DNA from: Halichondria panicea
Lineage: Eukaryota; Porifera; Demospongiae; Suberitida; Halichondriidae
Assembly (NCBI RefSeq): GCF_963675165.1
Contig: NC_087381.1
Span: forward strand, 2,418,001-2,482,000
Direction of reading: 5' to 3'
DNA: 64,000 nucleotides
This document shows positions 1 through 10,649 of the stretch, one piece after another. The notes under the pieces were generated by a model. That model ran no database searches. It was not told the DNA's origin and saw only the letters and a list, made by a program, of their open reading frames with translations. Positions within the stretch are counted from its first letter, which is position 1; every line of letters begins with the position of its first letter. The position numbers and the translations under genes are program-made.

Positions 1-1290
1 GCAGTATGAATTAATTGTGCATTTCAGGGCCGTAGGAACGCCTTGAAGTGCGGGGAAGCCCATGTGACTCTGCAGGCAGTATAGAGGGGGGTATTACGGT
101 TCTTGGATAGTTGCAGCTATAGACCTTGATATAGACTATGCCGGTGTCATAGGCGCGAGTGACTCCCCCAAATAATGACTCCTGGTCACTCTTACCTAGT
201 CACCAGTGACCCCGGCCGGTCAGCAAGGTAAAATCACTTCAGAATAACATAACTGCTATCAAATATTCATAGCTGCTATCACTGTGTTACATAATCCAGC
301 AAGACAAATCCTGACATAGACTTGAAACCCGACCTCCCGTCAGGGACGGTCGGGCCACGCCCAACTAGGTTTTCGCGATTGTGCAAATAATGCTGTCTCA
401 ACAATAATTTCTTGCTAATTCTGGGTGTGACTCTATTCTGGGAGATTATTTTCCATTTACTAAAGCTGATTGGGTCTAGAAAGCTGCTCGTTATACGAAG
501 TACGTGTGGCTGTTCTTGAGAAATTGCTTTACATTGAAGCTATAAAATTGTATAGTTTCAATCCGGACATGTGCTCTTGGGCCGTTATATAATTATAGCG
601 TGTGGTTGCCCTTTGAAAGTGGTCGTTAATGGAGGTTCCACTGTATTGACTAATAGTGGTGCAATGCCTCGACAGCGATCACGCCCGAAGGCGGAGAATT
701 ATTGATAGGTATGCATGGTGAGTACGAATTTGAAACGAACAACCGTTTAAAATAGGTGATTCAGAGCCAGATTAATGCTACCATAAGGGTGGGAAGGGAA
801 TTAAAGGAAGACTTGCAGCTGAGAACTGATCGACTACCGTAGAAACTGGATTAATAGCGCTTACTCGACTATAAGCGTATCTTTATTTTCAACGCATGGT
901 CAACTGCAGGTTTTTTGTACTCGAATTGAAGCGCTTTTCCAATTATGCGAAGGTTAGAATTGATTCAGCTAATTTTGTTTATCTCTAAACTAGCTAACTT
1001 GTACAGTGTATGGCAGCTATACAGCTGGTGATATCCATCTGAAAAGACTCTCTGGGCATGCTGTTACCTTGTCGATCTGATCGTGCTGAGATAATGATGA
1101 GGTCCTTTTGTTCCAGTTCCTGGTCAATATGAATGTTTATAATATGAATTTTTATGTTGTGAAATGAACTGTAAAATGAATTGTAACATAATAGTATGAT
1201 AATAGATCCAGTTAGGGTCCAATCAAACTAATCATAGCTCTTATACTGCAACTAATAATTATAAAATTAATTTTCAAAATCCCTTTTTGA
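1..1290. other. Non-coding stretch with one dispersed repeat
   Basis: No convincing exon was seen on either strand. The segment at about 671-825 contains a block beginning 'cgacagcgatcacgcccgaa' and ending near 'gcagctgaga'. The same block recurs at about 49893-50025, so it is an old dispersed repeat of unknown type. The rest is AT-rich with short palindromes. Confidence 0.5.
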
Positions 1291-1461
1291 CTACACTCGA
1301 TGACCAATATGAAATGTGGAGCCATCATCTGCCCAGCTCACTTCCAGCGTCCCTTCCAACTCGTCAAATGACATGTCCTCAGAGTGTTCCTCACCGTGGT
1401 CATGACGACAGAAAGTGGTAGTCACGTTGCGATTCTTGTCAGATCTCTCCCTCTGACGCTT
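1291..1461 (-). CDS. Candidate alternative last exon of the upstream GABA-B-type receptor
   Basis: The minus strand holds a 57-codon open segment that starts right after a good 3' splice site (cttacag) and ends at a TAG. It encodes a basic then acidic tail (KRQRERSDKNRN near the start, FHIGHRV at the end). Its phase is 0. The receptor's last recognised exon (2446-2267) has a possible weak donor (GAG/gtttaa) just before its own stop, also in phase 0, so the two could be joined to lengthen the cytoplasmic coiled-coil tail. It could instead be the end of another minus-strand gene. No other exon was seen between 1462 and 2266. Confidence 0.4.
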   Translation of the reverse strand, partial: KRQRERSDKNRNVTTTFCRHDHGEEHSEDMSFDELEGTLEVSWADDGSTFHIGHRV

Positions 1462-1550
1462 CTGTAAGCATGGGAAAAATAAATGTCATCATTCAGTATA
1501 ATTATAGCAAACAGTAAAACAAATCATTAAGTGTATTCATGATGCATATA

Positions 1551-1968
1551 CAGTAGACGCTCGCTATTCCGGCTCTCCGAAGTACGGCCACCTCGATATA
1601 CCGGCCATTTGGCTTGGCACGGAATGCTAGCTATAATTATGTTTACTGCACAAAACCTACCCTGAAGTACGGCCACTCGCTATTCCGTAACCCAGTGCTG
1701 GCTGTCCCAAACAAGGTTTTCAATGTACGTATATTACGGCCGGATATGATGTTTTGGGTGTGGTTTAGCAAAAAAAATTGGTTAAATAGAGAACAGAATG
1801 ATTCATTATCCTACATTATCCTCGAGACAAGAACCGCAAAAGTAGTCATTAGATTCGAGGTAAGGTCGTTTTTAAGCCGCGGCTATTTCCTGAGCTGCAG
1901 CCACCTCGCTATTCCGGCCAAGCTGCATGGTCCCAAGGGTGACCGGATTAACGAGAGTCTACTGTAGT
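1551..1968 (-). mobile_element. MITE, family with ends like tacagtagactctcgct (copy 1)
   Basis: The ends are inverted repeats: 'cagtagacgctcgctattcc' at the left and 'gattaacgagagtctactg' at the right. The body is shared, in opposite orientation, with about 37510-37890, and more loosely with about 23380-23995. An open frame crosses it, but the conserved unit is the element and not a protein. Confidence 0.7.
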
Positions 1969-2266
1969 TCAATATAGGTGAGAGATAAAAAAATTATTTC
2001 AAAGTCCTAAGAGTGGGCGTGAAAAACGCTCTTTCGACAAGAGAGAGATAGTGAGTGCGTATAAGTTTTCTAATTGCATGATGGGGTACCCACTTTTTTC
2101 TTATATACTAGCTGTATAATACTGGTTTTCACACAAAGTGCGTGCATGACTGTTTTGGCAAATATTAGTTTTTTCCTGATATAATTATTTGTCACAATAG
2201 TCACACACTTGGGTGAAAACCACACATTATTTTTACAGTGATATGCATCGGAGTACACTTAACAAA

Positions 2267-5200
2267 TTAAACCTCAACAATAGTTTGTTCCAGCTTCTTC
2301 ACTCTGGCCTTCAACTCTTGGCATTCTTTGCAGTCTGATCTCCCAATGTCATTCACAAAGATGGTTGAGAGTGGAGCTACTTTGCCAAGGGGGTCGTTTA
2401 CGCTGAAGATGTGGTTACCCTCCGGATCTCGGTACAAAATCAACATCTACAGAAAATATCATCACAGTTGTAACACTATAGCTGACAGCCTGTATAATTA
2501 TATGCAGGTTGAAAGAATGCTATAGAGACTTTTTGCATACGCTTAGGACAAGGCTAGGGTGCAAGATAAAGTACGTAGCATGTGGTATTGTGGCTGCATC
2601 TAAAAGGCTTATTTTGCTAAATTTGAAGGCCTAGCAAATTGCTCATTGCTTTCAAGTCCCTATTTTGCTAAAAATGTTGTTTTGGTCAAGGCCTACCGGT
2701 AACCACGCCTATAGGTTTTCGTGTGAATAAGTTATGTCGAGACTAGCTTGAATCATTAGTGTAATTGAATGTGAATTTTGTCAATTCTACATGCATACAT
2801 ATAGCTATAATAATTATATAACTGACCAAACTATAAACCTTCATCTTATATATATAATTATTGCACACAAACGCTTTACCTTAGGAATGAATAGCAGTCC
2901 TTGGAGTGCCATTGTTCCCAATAAGACGAACATAGTTAAAACAGCAGGGAAAGTGTCGACTTTATTTCCCAGTGTGAAAGTTACAATTATATGGATTAAG
3001 AACTGGAAGCTTGAAATATATACAATTGCTGCGATGTACTTAGCATCATTTAGACCTTTTATTTGGACCTTTCTTGTCTTGACGGCCATAAACAGAGCAC
3101 AACACAGAAGAATAGCGATTATTCCAAATATGATGCTGATAGTAATTGTTCGTAAGTTGGGAACTCGTCTGCAAATGTAGTATTCATATTTTGTGTTGAT
3201 TTTTTGTTCCTGCAATAAATTTCACCAGTATATATAGCTCTATATATCTTCAATTGGTATAGGAAATGACAGTAGTTATACGTATGGTAGCAAATTAATT
3301 ATGGCCCTCTAGACGTTCACATAATATAATATAATTTGCATCACATTATACAGTCTGTTCACGCAAAATCTTCCATACCCCAACAAGCCCTCTTGGCTGG
3401 TCCTGGTTAGTCACTATATCCAGCTCGTATCCTGGAGCAGCTGTCTCCACACCCACATACACGAGAAATATGGTTATCTCTAAAGCAACCATCAAGAGAA
3501 TGAAAATAAGGAGTTGACAGTCTGTAATAGCTCTCTTCCTGGTGCACTCTGGATTCCTATATGCATGCATGGAAAAGTCAAATCATTTGGATGCAACTAT
3601 AAATGCCTTTAAGTATACATAATTATATGCATGTATACGTATGCATGTGCATGCATACTTGTAATGCTATCGAAGCATACCTGAAAATGTAGTAAATTCT
3701 CCAGAGTTTGGCAACGATGGTGCCCATGACAAGAAAATAGCCACTTCCCAGAAATCCAACTTGAAACTGTAAATGTGACATATGTACATGCAGATTATTA
3801 TGCTCGTAAATACAACTTACACAACAAGCCGTAAGTACTACATCTGTGTTTGTTGATGGAATAAAATACCAGTACACTGAAATATAGATGAACAGACATC
3901 CGATGATTATCAGGTAATTGAGGTTGGGACTTGTTAGTCGAACAATCCTGAAAGTAAACCATGCATGTATACAGTAACTATGATTGATATGAGCAGATTG
4001 TAATTGATAATAAACCCACTTTGTTTTCCTGTAGGCATAATTGAATACACAACAGACTAGTGTTAGTAATAATTTTATCCAGGTAAGGATCGACTCGATG
4101 TGTTTTATCAACTCGATTTTATCCAGGTAAGGATCGACTCGATGTGTTTTATCAACTCTATTTTATCCAGGTAAGGCTCCTCTCTATGTGTTTTATCAAC
4201 TCGATTTCTAGAGGATCGACTCTATTCCAGGCCGCTGGGGGAAAAGGCGAGTTTCGAGGGCGGCTTGATATCTAGGCTATCTATGGCCGGCTGTACTCAA
4301 TTGCAACAAAGGCGCTAGGCTCAGACAAGGCACTGAGACTCTTGAGGCCACAGGCAGGCCTACAGCAGGTCAGAGTAGCTGACCTTCCAGGTACGCCTGC
4401 AGAAGGTCACAGGCTCAGCAGCTTACTTGTGCTGGATCACAGTAAATTAAATCACTAAATGCTTGTCTACTTGACTCTTGAGTTCATGAAACATAGCAAG
4501 TAGCTGCTGTGTGATCTCAGGCTCAGAAGGTCCCCATCTGAGCTACTCTGAGCTGCTGTAGGCGTGCATGTGGCCTCAAGAGTCTGAGTGCCCCTTGTCT
4601 GAGCCTAGCGCCTTTGTTGCAAGAGTATAGCCTCGATATCAAGCCGCCCTTGAAACTCGCCTTTTCCCCCAGCGGCCTGGAATCGAGTCGATCCTTACCT
4701 GGATAAAATCTAGTTGATAAAACACATCGAGTCGATCTTTACCTGGATAAATCGAGTTGATAAAACACATCGAGTCGATCTTTACCTAGATAAAATCGAG
4801 TTGATAAAACACATTGAGTCGATCCCTACCAGATAAAGTCGATAAAATCGAGTTGATAAAACAAATCGAGTTGATTTTTGGGACACCAACACATGGTATT
4901 TTGTATCGCCATTTTGAAACAAAAGGCTCACCATAGCCTTTAAGACTTTAGTGCCATGATTCAACCTGGCTTACTAGGGTGTTAATATAATCATAGACAA
5001 GTTTCAATGTATGTACTTGTAGCTAGTGCATATGGACAATCATAATTATAACACCATTAGCAGGAACGTTTCGTGGGTACAAATTTTCACTATTTGGCTC
5101 GAAAGCCCTCAGAATAAATGTTCGGTAGTTTTAATATTCACGTTTTAATGCCAGGAAACCAAGAGCTTTGTGTTGTGTTTGCTTTACAGTTTTAATTTTC

Positions 5201-7421
5201 GCGTTAACTGCTCGGCCCTTGAAAAACGTGAAATGTTTGCACTTCATGAACATTTCCTGCTACTTATGGTTATGGTCTTACAAAATGAATCCTTATGAAA
5301 TTGATGTTATTGTATGCCAGTTCATTTATTGTTTATTATAATCCACTTACTGTTTTTCCAATGAAGTCAGTTTTCTGAATATTACTGTACAACTGGTTCA
5401 TTTGAGAGTCTTGATAAGTGCAGTCGATATCACCAAACTCTAGATAGAGTTCAAATAATTGGAGCACAATTTAATACTTTTGGTACCTGTCACGGTTTTG
5501 TTGAGTGCCAAAGCAAGTGTCCAGACAGCATCGTAGCAATACTTAGCCTGTGATCCGCAAATAAAGCTAGAGATATCAGGATTCTCAGAAATATTCTGAG
5601 AAAAGCACACAAAGATTAATTAACCTTTTAAAATTACCACATAAATGGATGACTTACAGTGATTACTTATTATTATATAGCTAGCTATACCTCTCAAGAT
5701 AAAGAATAATCTCACTTTAATTATTTTGATTACCTGCTGTTTACGAACAATGTAATCTTGATTTAGTTGCAGTCCAAGTGAATGGCTCAGCACATCAGCT
5801 CGTTGATTAGAAGAGCAGCCGTAACGTCCATCCTCTGATTGTGATGATACCCACCAGTTGCTGTTTTGCTCACTAACCAATACAAACTCATGTTTGGGAT
5901 ACTTTATACTTTGCTTGAATGCCTGTATTCACAATGGGAAAGGATCTATAGTTATCGGAAGAACTAATCAGCATCATGATCTATATACTCAGAATGATAT
6001 TCACGGCTGCTATATTGGTACCTGACAAAGCAAGTGTCGAGTCATTTCCGAAGACATCACCAGTATGAATATCCTTACATCAGAGTCCTGTATTTATTTA
6101 TAAAGTCATAATTATGACAGTAACGAGTGCAGGAAAGATCTTACAAATATATCTTTGCCACAGCTCCCGATCACTTTCAGCGAGTCTCCTTGGAGATCCA
6201 TAGTTGTGACAGAGAGGGTAATGTTCAGGTCCATCACTTCCTCCTTCAACACTTTAATTATCTATAAATATTATGCATGCACATTATTTTAGCATTCTTC
6301 TGTGGTCAAAGCATTTAGCCTCGATTATAAACTCCATTGATTAGTATGAACGGCCGGTCTATACAAAATAGATATTCGTATACACACGGTCACTCCCTTT
6401 TGTATGAGTGAGGAAGAGCATGCGAAGGTGGCTATAAGTATAGGGACAAGTATCATACCACTATAGTGTCCGTTAATACCACGTACTGGTGTGTATTCTT
6501 GCTTGTTCTCCACCATGAGAGCCACTTTTGTCCATTCATAAGAGGCTATGATGCTAACGAGAGCAGGTACAAGCACTAACTTGGAGGGATGAGTTCTGAA
6601 CATATTCAAATCTCTTGCATCACTTTGTACAGTCTGAGAGCACAGTATCTGCTCAACAAAATTATTCGTTTCGATATCACGCCCATGCATGCAGAGACTA
6701 TAATAATGACATGCGATAATGGAGATTGTACAAAACTTTTGTTCGAGACACAAAGTTAATACAGGAAACCTATAGCTATATATAGTTGCCTCTATATAAT
6801 TGCGTACATGCATGGGCATGCATATAATAGTATAGTGAACAATTTCCATACCTCAGGGACATTGAAGTGATTGCCCACATAAGACGAAACAAGTGATGTG
6901 CTGGTGCAACCTGCAGTGATCAAGCCAAGTTTCTTACAGCCATCTGGTCTGCCATCCAGTTGTGTGAAGGTCTTATCCACCAAGTCACTTCCAGAGCACT
7001 GCATTGAAATAAAACTTGTCTCAGTCCCTGCATGTGCAGTCAACCTGCCACTAGAAGAGCAGCATGTATAACTATATAATTATAACATATGTACTGCACT
7101 ATACAGTTATATACACAGTTTACATGTTATATAAAGACATTCATTATTTACACCAGAATAAGTCAGAGTGTAGTGAAGAGAATATCCACTCAAAATGTCT
7201 GAGCGATTATTGATGATGTCGAGAGACAATCTCACAGCTGCAAGTACTGAGCTATTCTCAAGTGAACCTCCAACCAATAATCCAAAGTAAAGGGAACCAA
7301 TGTCAGGATCAGGAGAAACCGTTGGATAAACTGGTAAATCATTATTTTGCCCTTCAGTGCTTCCACCACAGATGAGAGTGAGAGTTACACACAGCAGCGA
7401 AAATAAACTTGAACTAAGCAT
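2267..7421 (-). CDS. GABA-B-type class C G-protein-coupled receptor (interrupted by a fold-back element)
   Basis: Exons in order: 7421-7154, 7027-6852, 6648-6487, 6261-6145, 6087-6022, 5922-5734, 5595-5487, 5439-5351, one starting at 4937, one ending at 4020 (start unclear), 3947-3821, 3766-3681, 3556-3352, 3209-2880, 2446-2267. The flanking phases agree at nearly every join. The product starts with a signal peptide (MLSSSLFSLLCVTLTLI). A venus-flytrap ligand-binding domain follows (FGLLVGGSLENSS, ITAGCTS, FRTHPS). The seven-helix region then shows the GABA-B hallmarks SPNLNYLIIIGC, FAK-like AKLWRIYYIF, KTRKVQIKGLNDAKYIA and LLFIPK. The tail is a short coiled coil. The membrane-proximal exon and the first half of helix 1 abut a fold-back repeat (4072-4880), and about 50 residues expected there were not found. 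The gene may therefore be damaged, or may use element-derived sequence. Ligand unknown. Confidence 0.85.
4072..4880. mobile_element. Large fold-back element with tandem-repeat ends inside the receptor gene
   Basis: Both ends carry tandem copies of a roughly 50-bp unit built around 'aaggatcgactcgatgtg' and 'ttttatcaactcgatttt'. The right-hand copies are inverted relative to the left. Inner arms are also inverted: 'gccgctgggggaaaaggcg' near 4233 matches its reverse complement near 4665, and 'aaggcgctaggctcagacaa' near 4312 matches its reverse complement near 4600. No transposase frame is visible, so it is non-autonomous. It sits exactly at the receptor's first transmembrane helix. Confidence 0.75.
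5057..5264. mobile_element. Small MITE in a receptor intron
   Basis: The ends are inverted: 'tagcaggaacgtttcg' at the left and 'gaacatttcctgcta' at the right. The interior (AAATTTTCACTATTTGGCTC and AGCCCTCAG) recurs in inverted orientation at about 37236-37447. Confidence 0.5.
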
Positions 7422-8112
7422 AGTATTGTCAATAGAAACGAACAGCTATAATTTATATAGCCTATATAGATCTATCAGTCAAATCTCTGCTCACTTGTTA
7501 GCAGGCTGAAATGCTACAGTAAGTATAGATCTATATATACATAGTAATAGTCTGTCTCAATGATAATGATAATTATTGTGTGCAATCCATGCAAACTTAT
7601 ACTAAATGCATGCAAGCACCTTGTTTTCCCTTGTGCGAGAAGTTACAATAAACATCCAAATAACGATTATCATATAGATCTACCGTATATGGTTTGGGAA
7701 TAACCATAATAATAATAACCAATAATAACAATAATAATAATAGTATATCTATAGTATATCTATAGATCTACACTGTAAGCAGATCAATAGATCTAACTCA
7801 CATGCGCTCAATGTCCGTGTGTGCATGGAGCGTAGGCTCAACACCTGAAGGAAAACATACTGACCTCTCGTATAACAGTATAACACATGTCCTACCCTCA
7901 GGAACCTTACTCCACTAGACAACTACCTCCTGCATGCATTGTACTTGTCTGGTGGAGGACCTCTAGCATAATACATAGATTGGGCTATGTTATGGGTGAA
8001 AGTATTGAACAAAGCATTGGACGCATTAAACTGAAGTATAGTGACCTTTAAGAGAACAGATCCAGAAATCTCACTGGCAGCTGTCTTCCCTAGCTTTCAG
8101 TTGTGGTTGTAG

Positions 8113-8196
8113 ATTAGTCTCGAATACCCGCCTCAATCTAAAAGCTTGCAAGCCAAGGTGTAAGCTTTTAGGTTGAGGCGGGTATTCGAGACTAAT
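8113..8196. repeat. 35-bp inverted repeat (hairpin)
   Basis: Left arm 8113-8147 and right arm 8162-8196 match as reverse complements over about 35 bases with one mismatch, around a 14-base loop. The core is 'ctcgaatacccgcctcaa' against 'ttgaggcgggtattcgag'. It is a solo hairpin element. No transcript is implied. Confidence 0.75.
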
Positions 8197-8203
8197 TGTT
8201 ATT

Positions 8204-8230
8204 ATGCCTCGGTGCGCATGTACACGTGTG

Positions 8231-8263
<33 letters not shown>

Positions 8264-8710
8264 AGTAGATCTGCTCAAGGATGCAAGTAAGAGTTTTTAT
8301 AGGATTCTAGTCATGGATTTAATGATTGGTTCTCTAGCCTAGTTTTGCTTTTACTTTGTACTTGGAATGCCATTGCAGCTTTTTCAGAAGAGTGCGTAGA
8401 AAAACTTGGTCCACAGAGTGTTTCTAGTAGTTAGCTCTGCACTAGAACGCTAGCTATTGGTAGCTACAAGAGTAAGAAGAGAGCTGCAAGGCTCTGCGCA
8501 GCACCCATTTGACTTGGACTTTTGGTATCGATCCTAACAACAATCATGCATGGTCGATCATTTCCGACTCTTTGTCAAAGAGTGGGAAATGATGAGTTTC
8601 CCTGATTCTGCAAAAATTAATCATCATGAAATGTGTGTATAGCTATTGCTAATAGCTAGTAGCTTTATGTCATGTAGCTTTGACACCTCCACCGAGGCAT
8701 CAGTACCTGC
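8204..8710 (+). repeat. Interspersed repeat of about 500 bp (copy 1 of 4)
   Basis: It begins 'attatgcctcggtgcgcatg' and ends 'cacctccaccgaggcatcag'. The same order of blocks recurs at 61393-61945 on the same strand, and at 28104-28530 and 29480-29890 on the opposite strand. Shared blocks include 'gttagctctgca', 'gagagctgcaaggctctg' and 'cttggaatgcc'. The ends are inverted ('gcctcgg' against 'ccgaggc'). No protein is encoded. Confidence 0.65.
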
Positions 8711-9389
8711 TTTTCATTTGATCTGGTAATGGACACAATAATACAAGGACAACATGCAGTGCATGTGCATGTGATGACAGATTTAGTCCAAACGATGCAA
8801 ATTTGCAAATTAGGTTTGTGCTCAGCATGAGTATATGCATGTAGACTACATGCACTCAGTATAGACACATTAGGGTAATATGGTGAGTATCACTGCAAGC
8901 ATGTATAATTATGCCTCGGTGCGCATGCATGCATGCACAAGTGAGGTATATATATATATGATTATAGTTATAACTAGTTTATATCCCGAGGGCATAGCAA
9001 CATAACACTGTCCTAGTAGATTCTAACACAATATAAACAGCACACAAAAAAAAGACAAAGACAACTCTAGACACAGCTCCATCTCTTCTCTCTTCTAGAC
9101 GCCAGTATCTGCAGCGTATAAGATTGGCATGACCGACGAATGGCTTGACACAAAATTGTTGGAGTTTCAACTGAAATCTGCAAAACAGCCCCACCCCACT
9201 TCTATATATATATTAGCTGCTGGTCTACGCTCGGCCTCATAACCAAGCCAAGAAAGCTCGCTTCTACACTGCTGCAAAACAGCTCATGCCCCCAGCAAAA
9301 AGAGCCACTTCTAGTGCTACGGTGAAGCAGAATTGACATGCATCACGAGGTCATATTTCCTATGTTACGAGATATCGTAACATAGGAAA

Positions 9390-9800
9390 TATCTCTCCCG
9401 GGGATGCATCGTGTAAACTATGCAACACGGAAGAAGAATCACCTTCACACTTTTTAGTAAGTTGCCCTGCTCTCTCAGCGCGCAGACATGCTCTCTTGCA
9501 GAATGTCCCTACCTGCGTCAGTGTTCACCTCCCCCAAGATCCAAGGGCACTACATGACACCCTCTACAATCTCCTGCAAGGCCTTGTCTGGCTGAAAGAT
9601 GCCCACGCGCAAGAGTGGCTCTTGCTCTTCATCAAAGATCTAAGGCAAACGCGCGCTGATCTTCTCACACGCACATTGGTTTAAAGCTCCACCCTCTTGC
9701 TGCGTGTATAATACCAAATTTCAATATTCTTTTTTGTCTGCCCGCAATGGGCTACTCTTCATTACTTGGAGGCTACAAAGAAGAAGAAGAAGAAGGTCGA
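9390..9800 (+). mobile_element. 3' remnant of a non-LTR retrotransposon
   Basis: An open frame from about 9391 to 9684 encodes a reverse-transcriptase-associated zinc-knuckle end: ASCKLCNTEEESPSHFLVSC, then CP and a Leu/Trp-rich C-terminus (LLQGLVWLKDAHAQEWLLLF). The pattern CxxC, then His, then Cys close before the stop is typical of LINE ORF2 C-termini. A (GAA)n-rich tail follows. No catalytic reverse transcriptase motif lies upstream, so it is a truncated copy. Confidence 0.6.
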
Positions 9801-10005
9801 GGACTAGGTCGATCTAGGAACACAGAATCTTCCGAATCTTGGACAATTTTAAAACCTACATGGTTGCAAGAAGAAACTCCAGCAGTGCTGAACATTCATT
9901 CCTGCATGGCTGGACATACTTTGATACTTGTTATTTCTCATGCGTATTAATTTTTAATTTTAATTTAAGTCTGTCTAATTGCCAGAGGGGTGTTTTGTGG
10001 TTAAG

Positions 10006-10195
10006 TCCATGCTGTGTGTGCATGTGGGGTTGTACTGATATAGAGGTTCCCATGCTGTGTGTGCATGTGGGGTTGTACTGATATAGGTTCCCATGCTGTG
10101 TGTGCATGTGGGGTTGTACTGATATAGAGGTTCCCATGTGCTGTGTGTGCATGTAGGGTTGTACTAGAGGTTCCCATGCTGTGTGTGCATGTGCC
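10006..10195. repeat. Minisatellite, unit about 43 bp, five copies
   Basis: The unit 'catgctgtgtgtgcatgtgg' + 'ggttgtactgatatagaggttcc' is repeated head to tail with small internal deletions. Periodic open frames on both strands here come from the repeat and are not genes. Confidence 0.85.
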
Positions 10196-10649
10196 CACTT
10201 AATGGATGCTCCCCCTCCCCCCTACAGAGAAGAAGCCAGGGAGTCAATTGAAGCATTTTCCCATCATAAATCATCATTCATGAACAGTTCAACCATGCAT
10301 GCATGCATGGAACACTTAAAAACTTTGTTGAATTTTTGTCTTACACCACGTACCTAATTGATTCAATGTTTTGAGAGCCAACGATAATTATGTATCAAAA
10401 TTTAATTATAACAAGTCATTTGGCTATAATAGTACATTGTAAGCTAAGCCACTAGCTATACTGTAACAGTGCACCCAATATAATTATTCCATGCCTCTCC
10501 AATAATTAAGATGAGCCCATTACGGCATGCATGAAAGTGTATTTATTATACTAACAATTTAGTGCATGAAAAAACATGTTACAAAATAATACGATGACAA
10601 TGGTTAATATAAAAATTACTGTTGTCTGTTTGTCTGTCTACGCTTGTGT

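Larger units (their letters stand above)
7440..9390. other. Repeat-rich intergenic region
   Basis: No gene was recognised. It contains TAA-rich microsatellite sequence near 7706-7742, a perfect hairpin (8113-8196), a (GT)n tract (about 8231-8260), an interspersed repeat copy (8204-8710), a second short start of that repeat at about 8912-8950, and a palindrome at about 9353-9392. Confidence 0.5.

Noticed and set aside
1614-1967. A 117-codon plus-strand open frame
   Set aside because: It lies wholly inside a MITE whose conserved parts are the inverted ends. The related copy at 37510 keeps no corresponding plus-sense protein.
8113-8196. Perfect hairpin considered as a microRNA-like or other ncRNA gene
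   Set aside because: Many similar solo hairpins occur in the window (28774, 29707, 55131), so an inactive fold-back element is the simpler reading. No flanking RNA signals were seen.
9931-10198. Overlapping periodic open frames that could look like a repetitive protein or a CRISPR-like array
   Set aside because: They are produced by a 43-bp minisatellite with no spacers between units; both strands give equally periodic frames.
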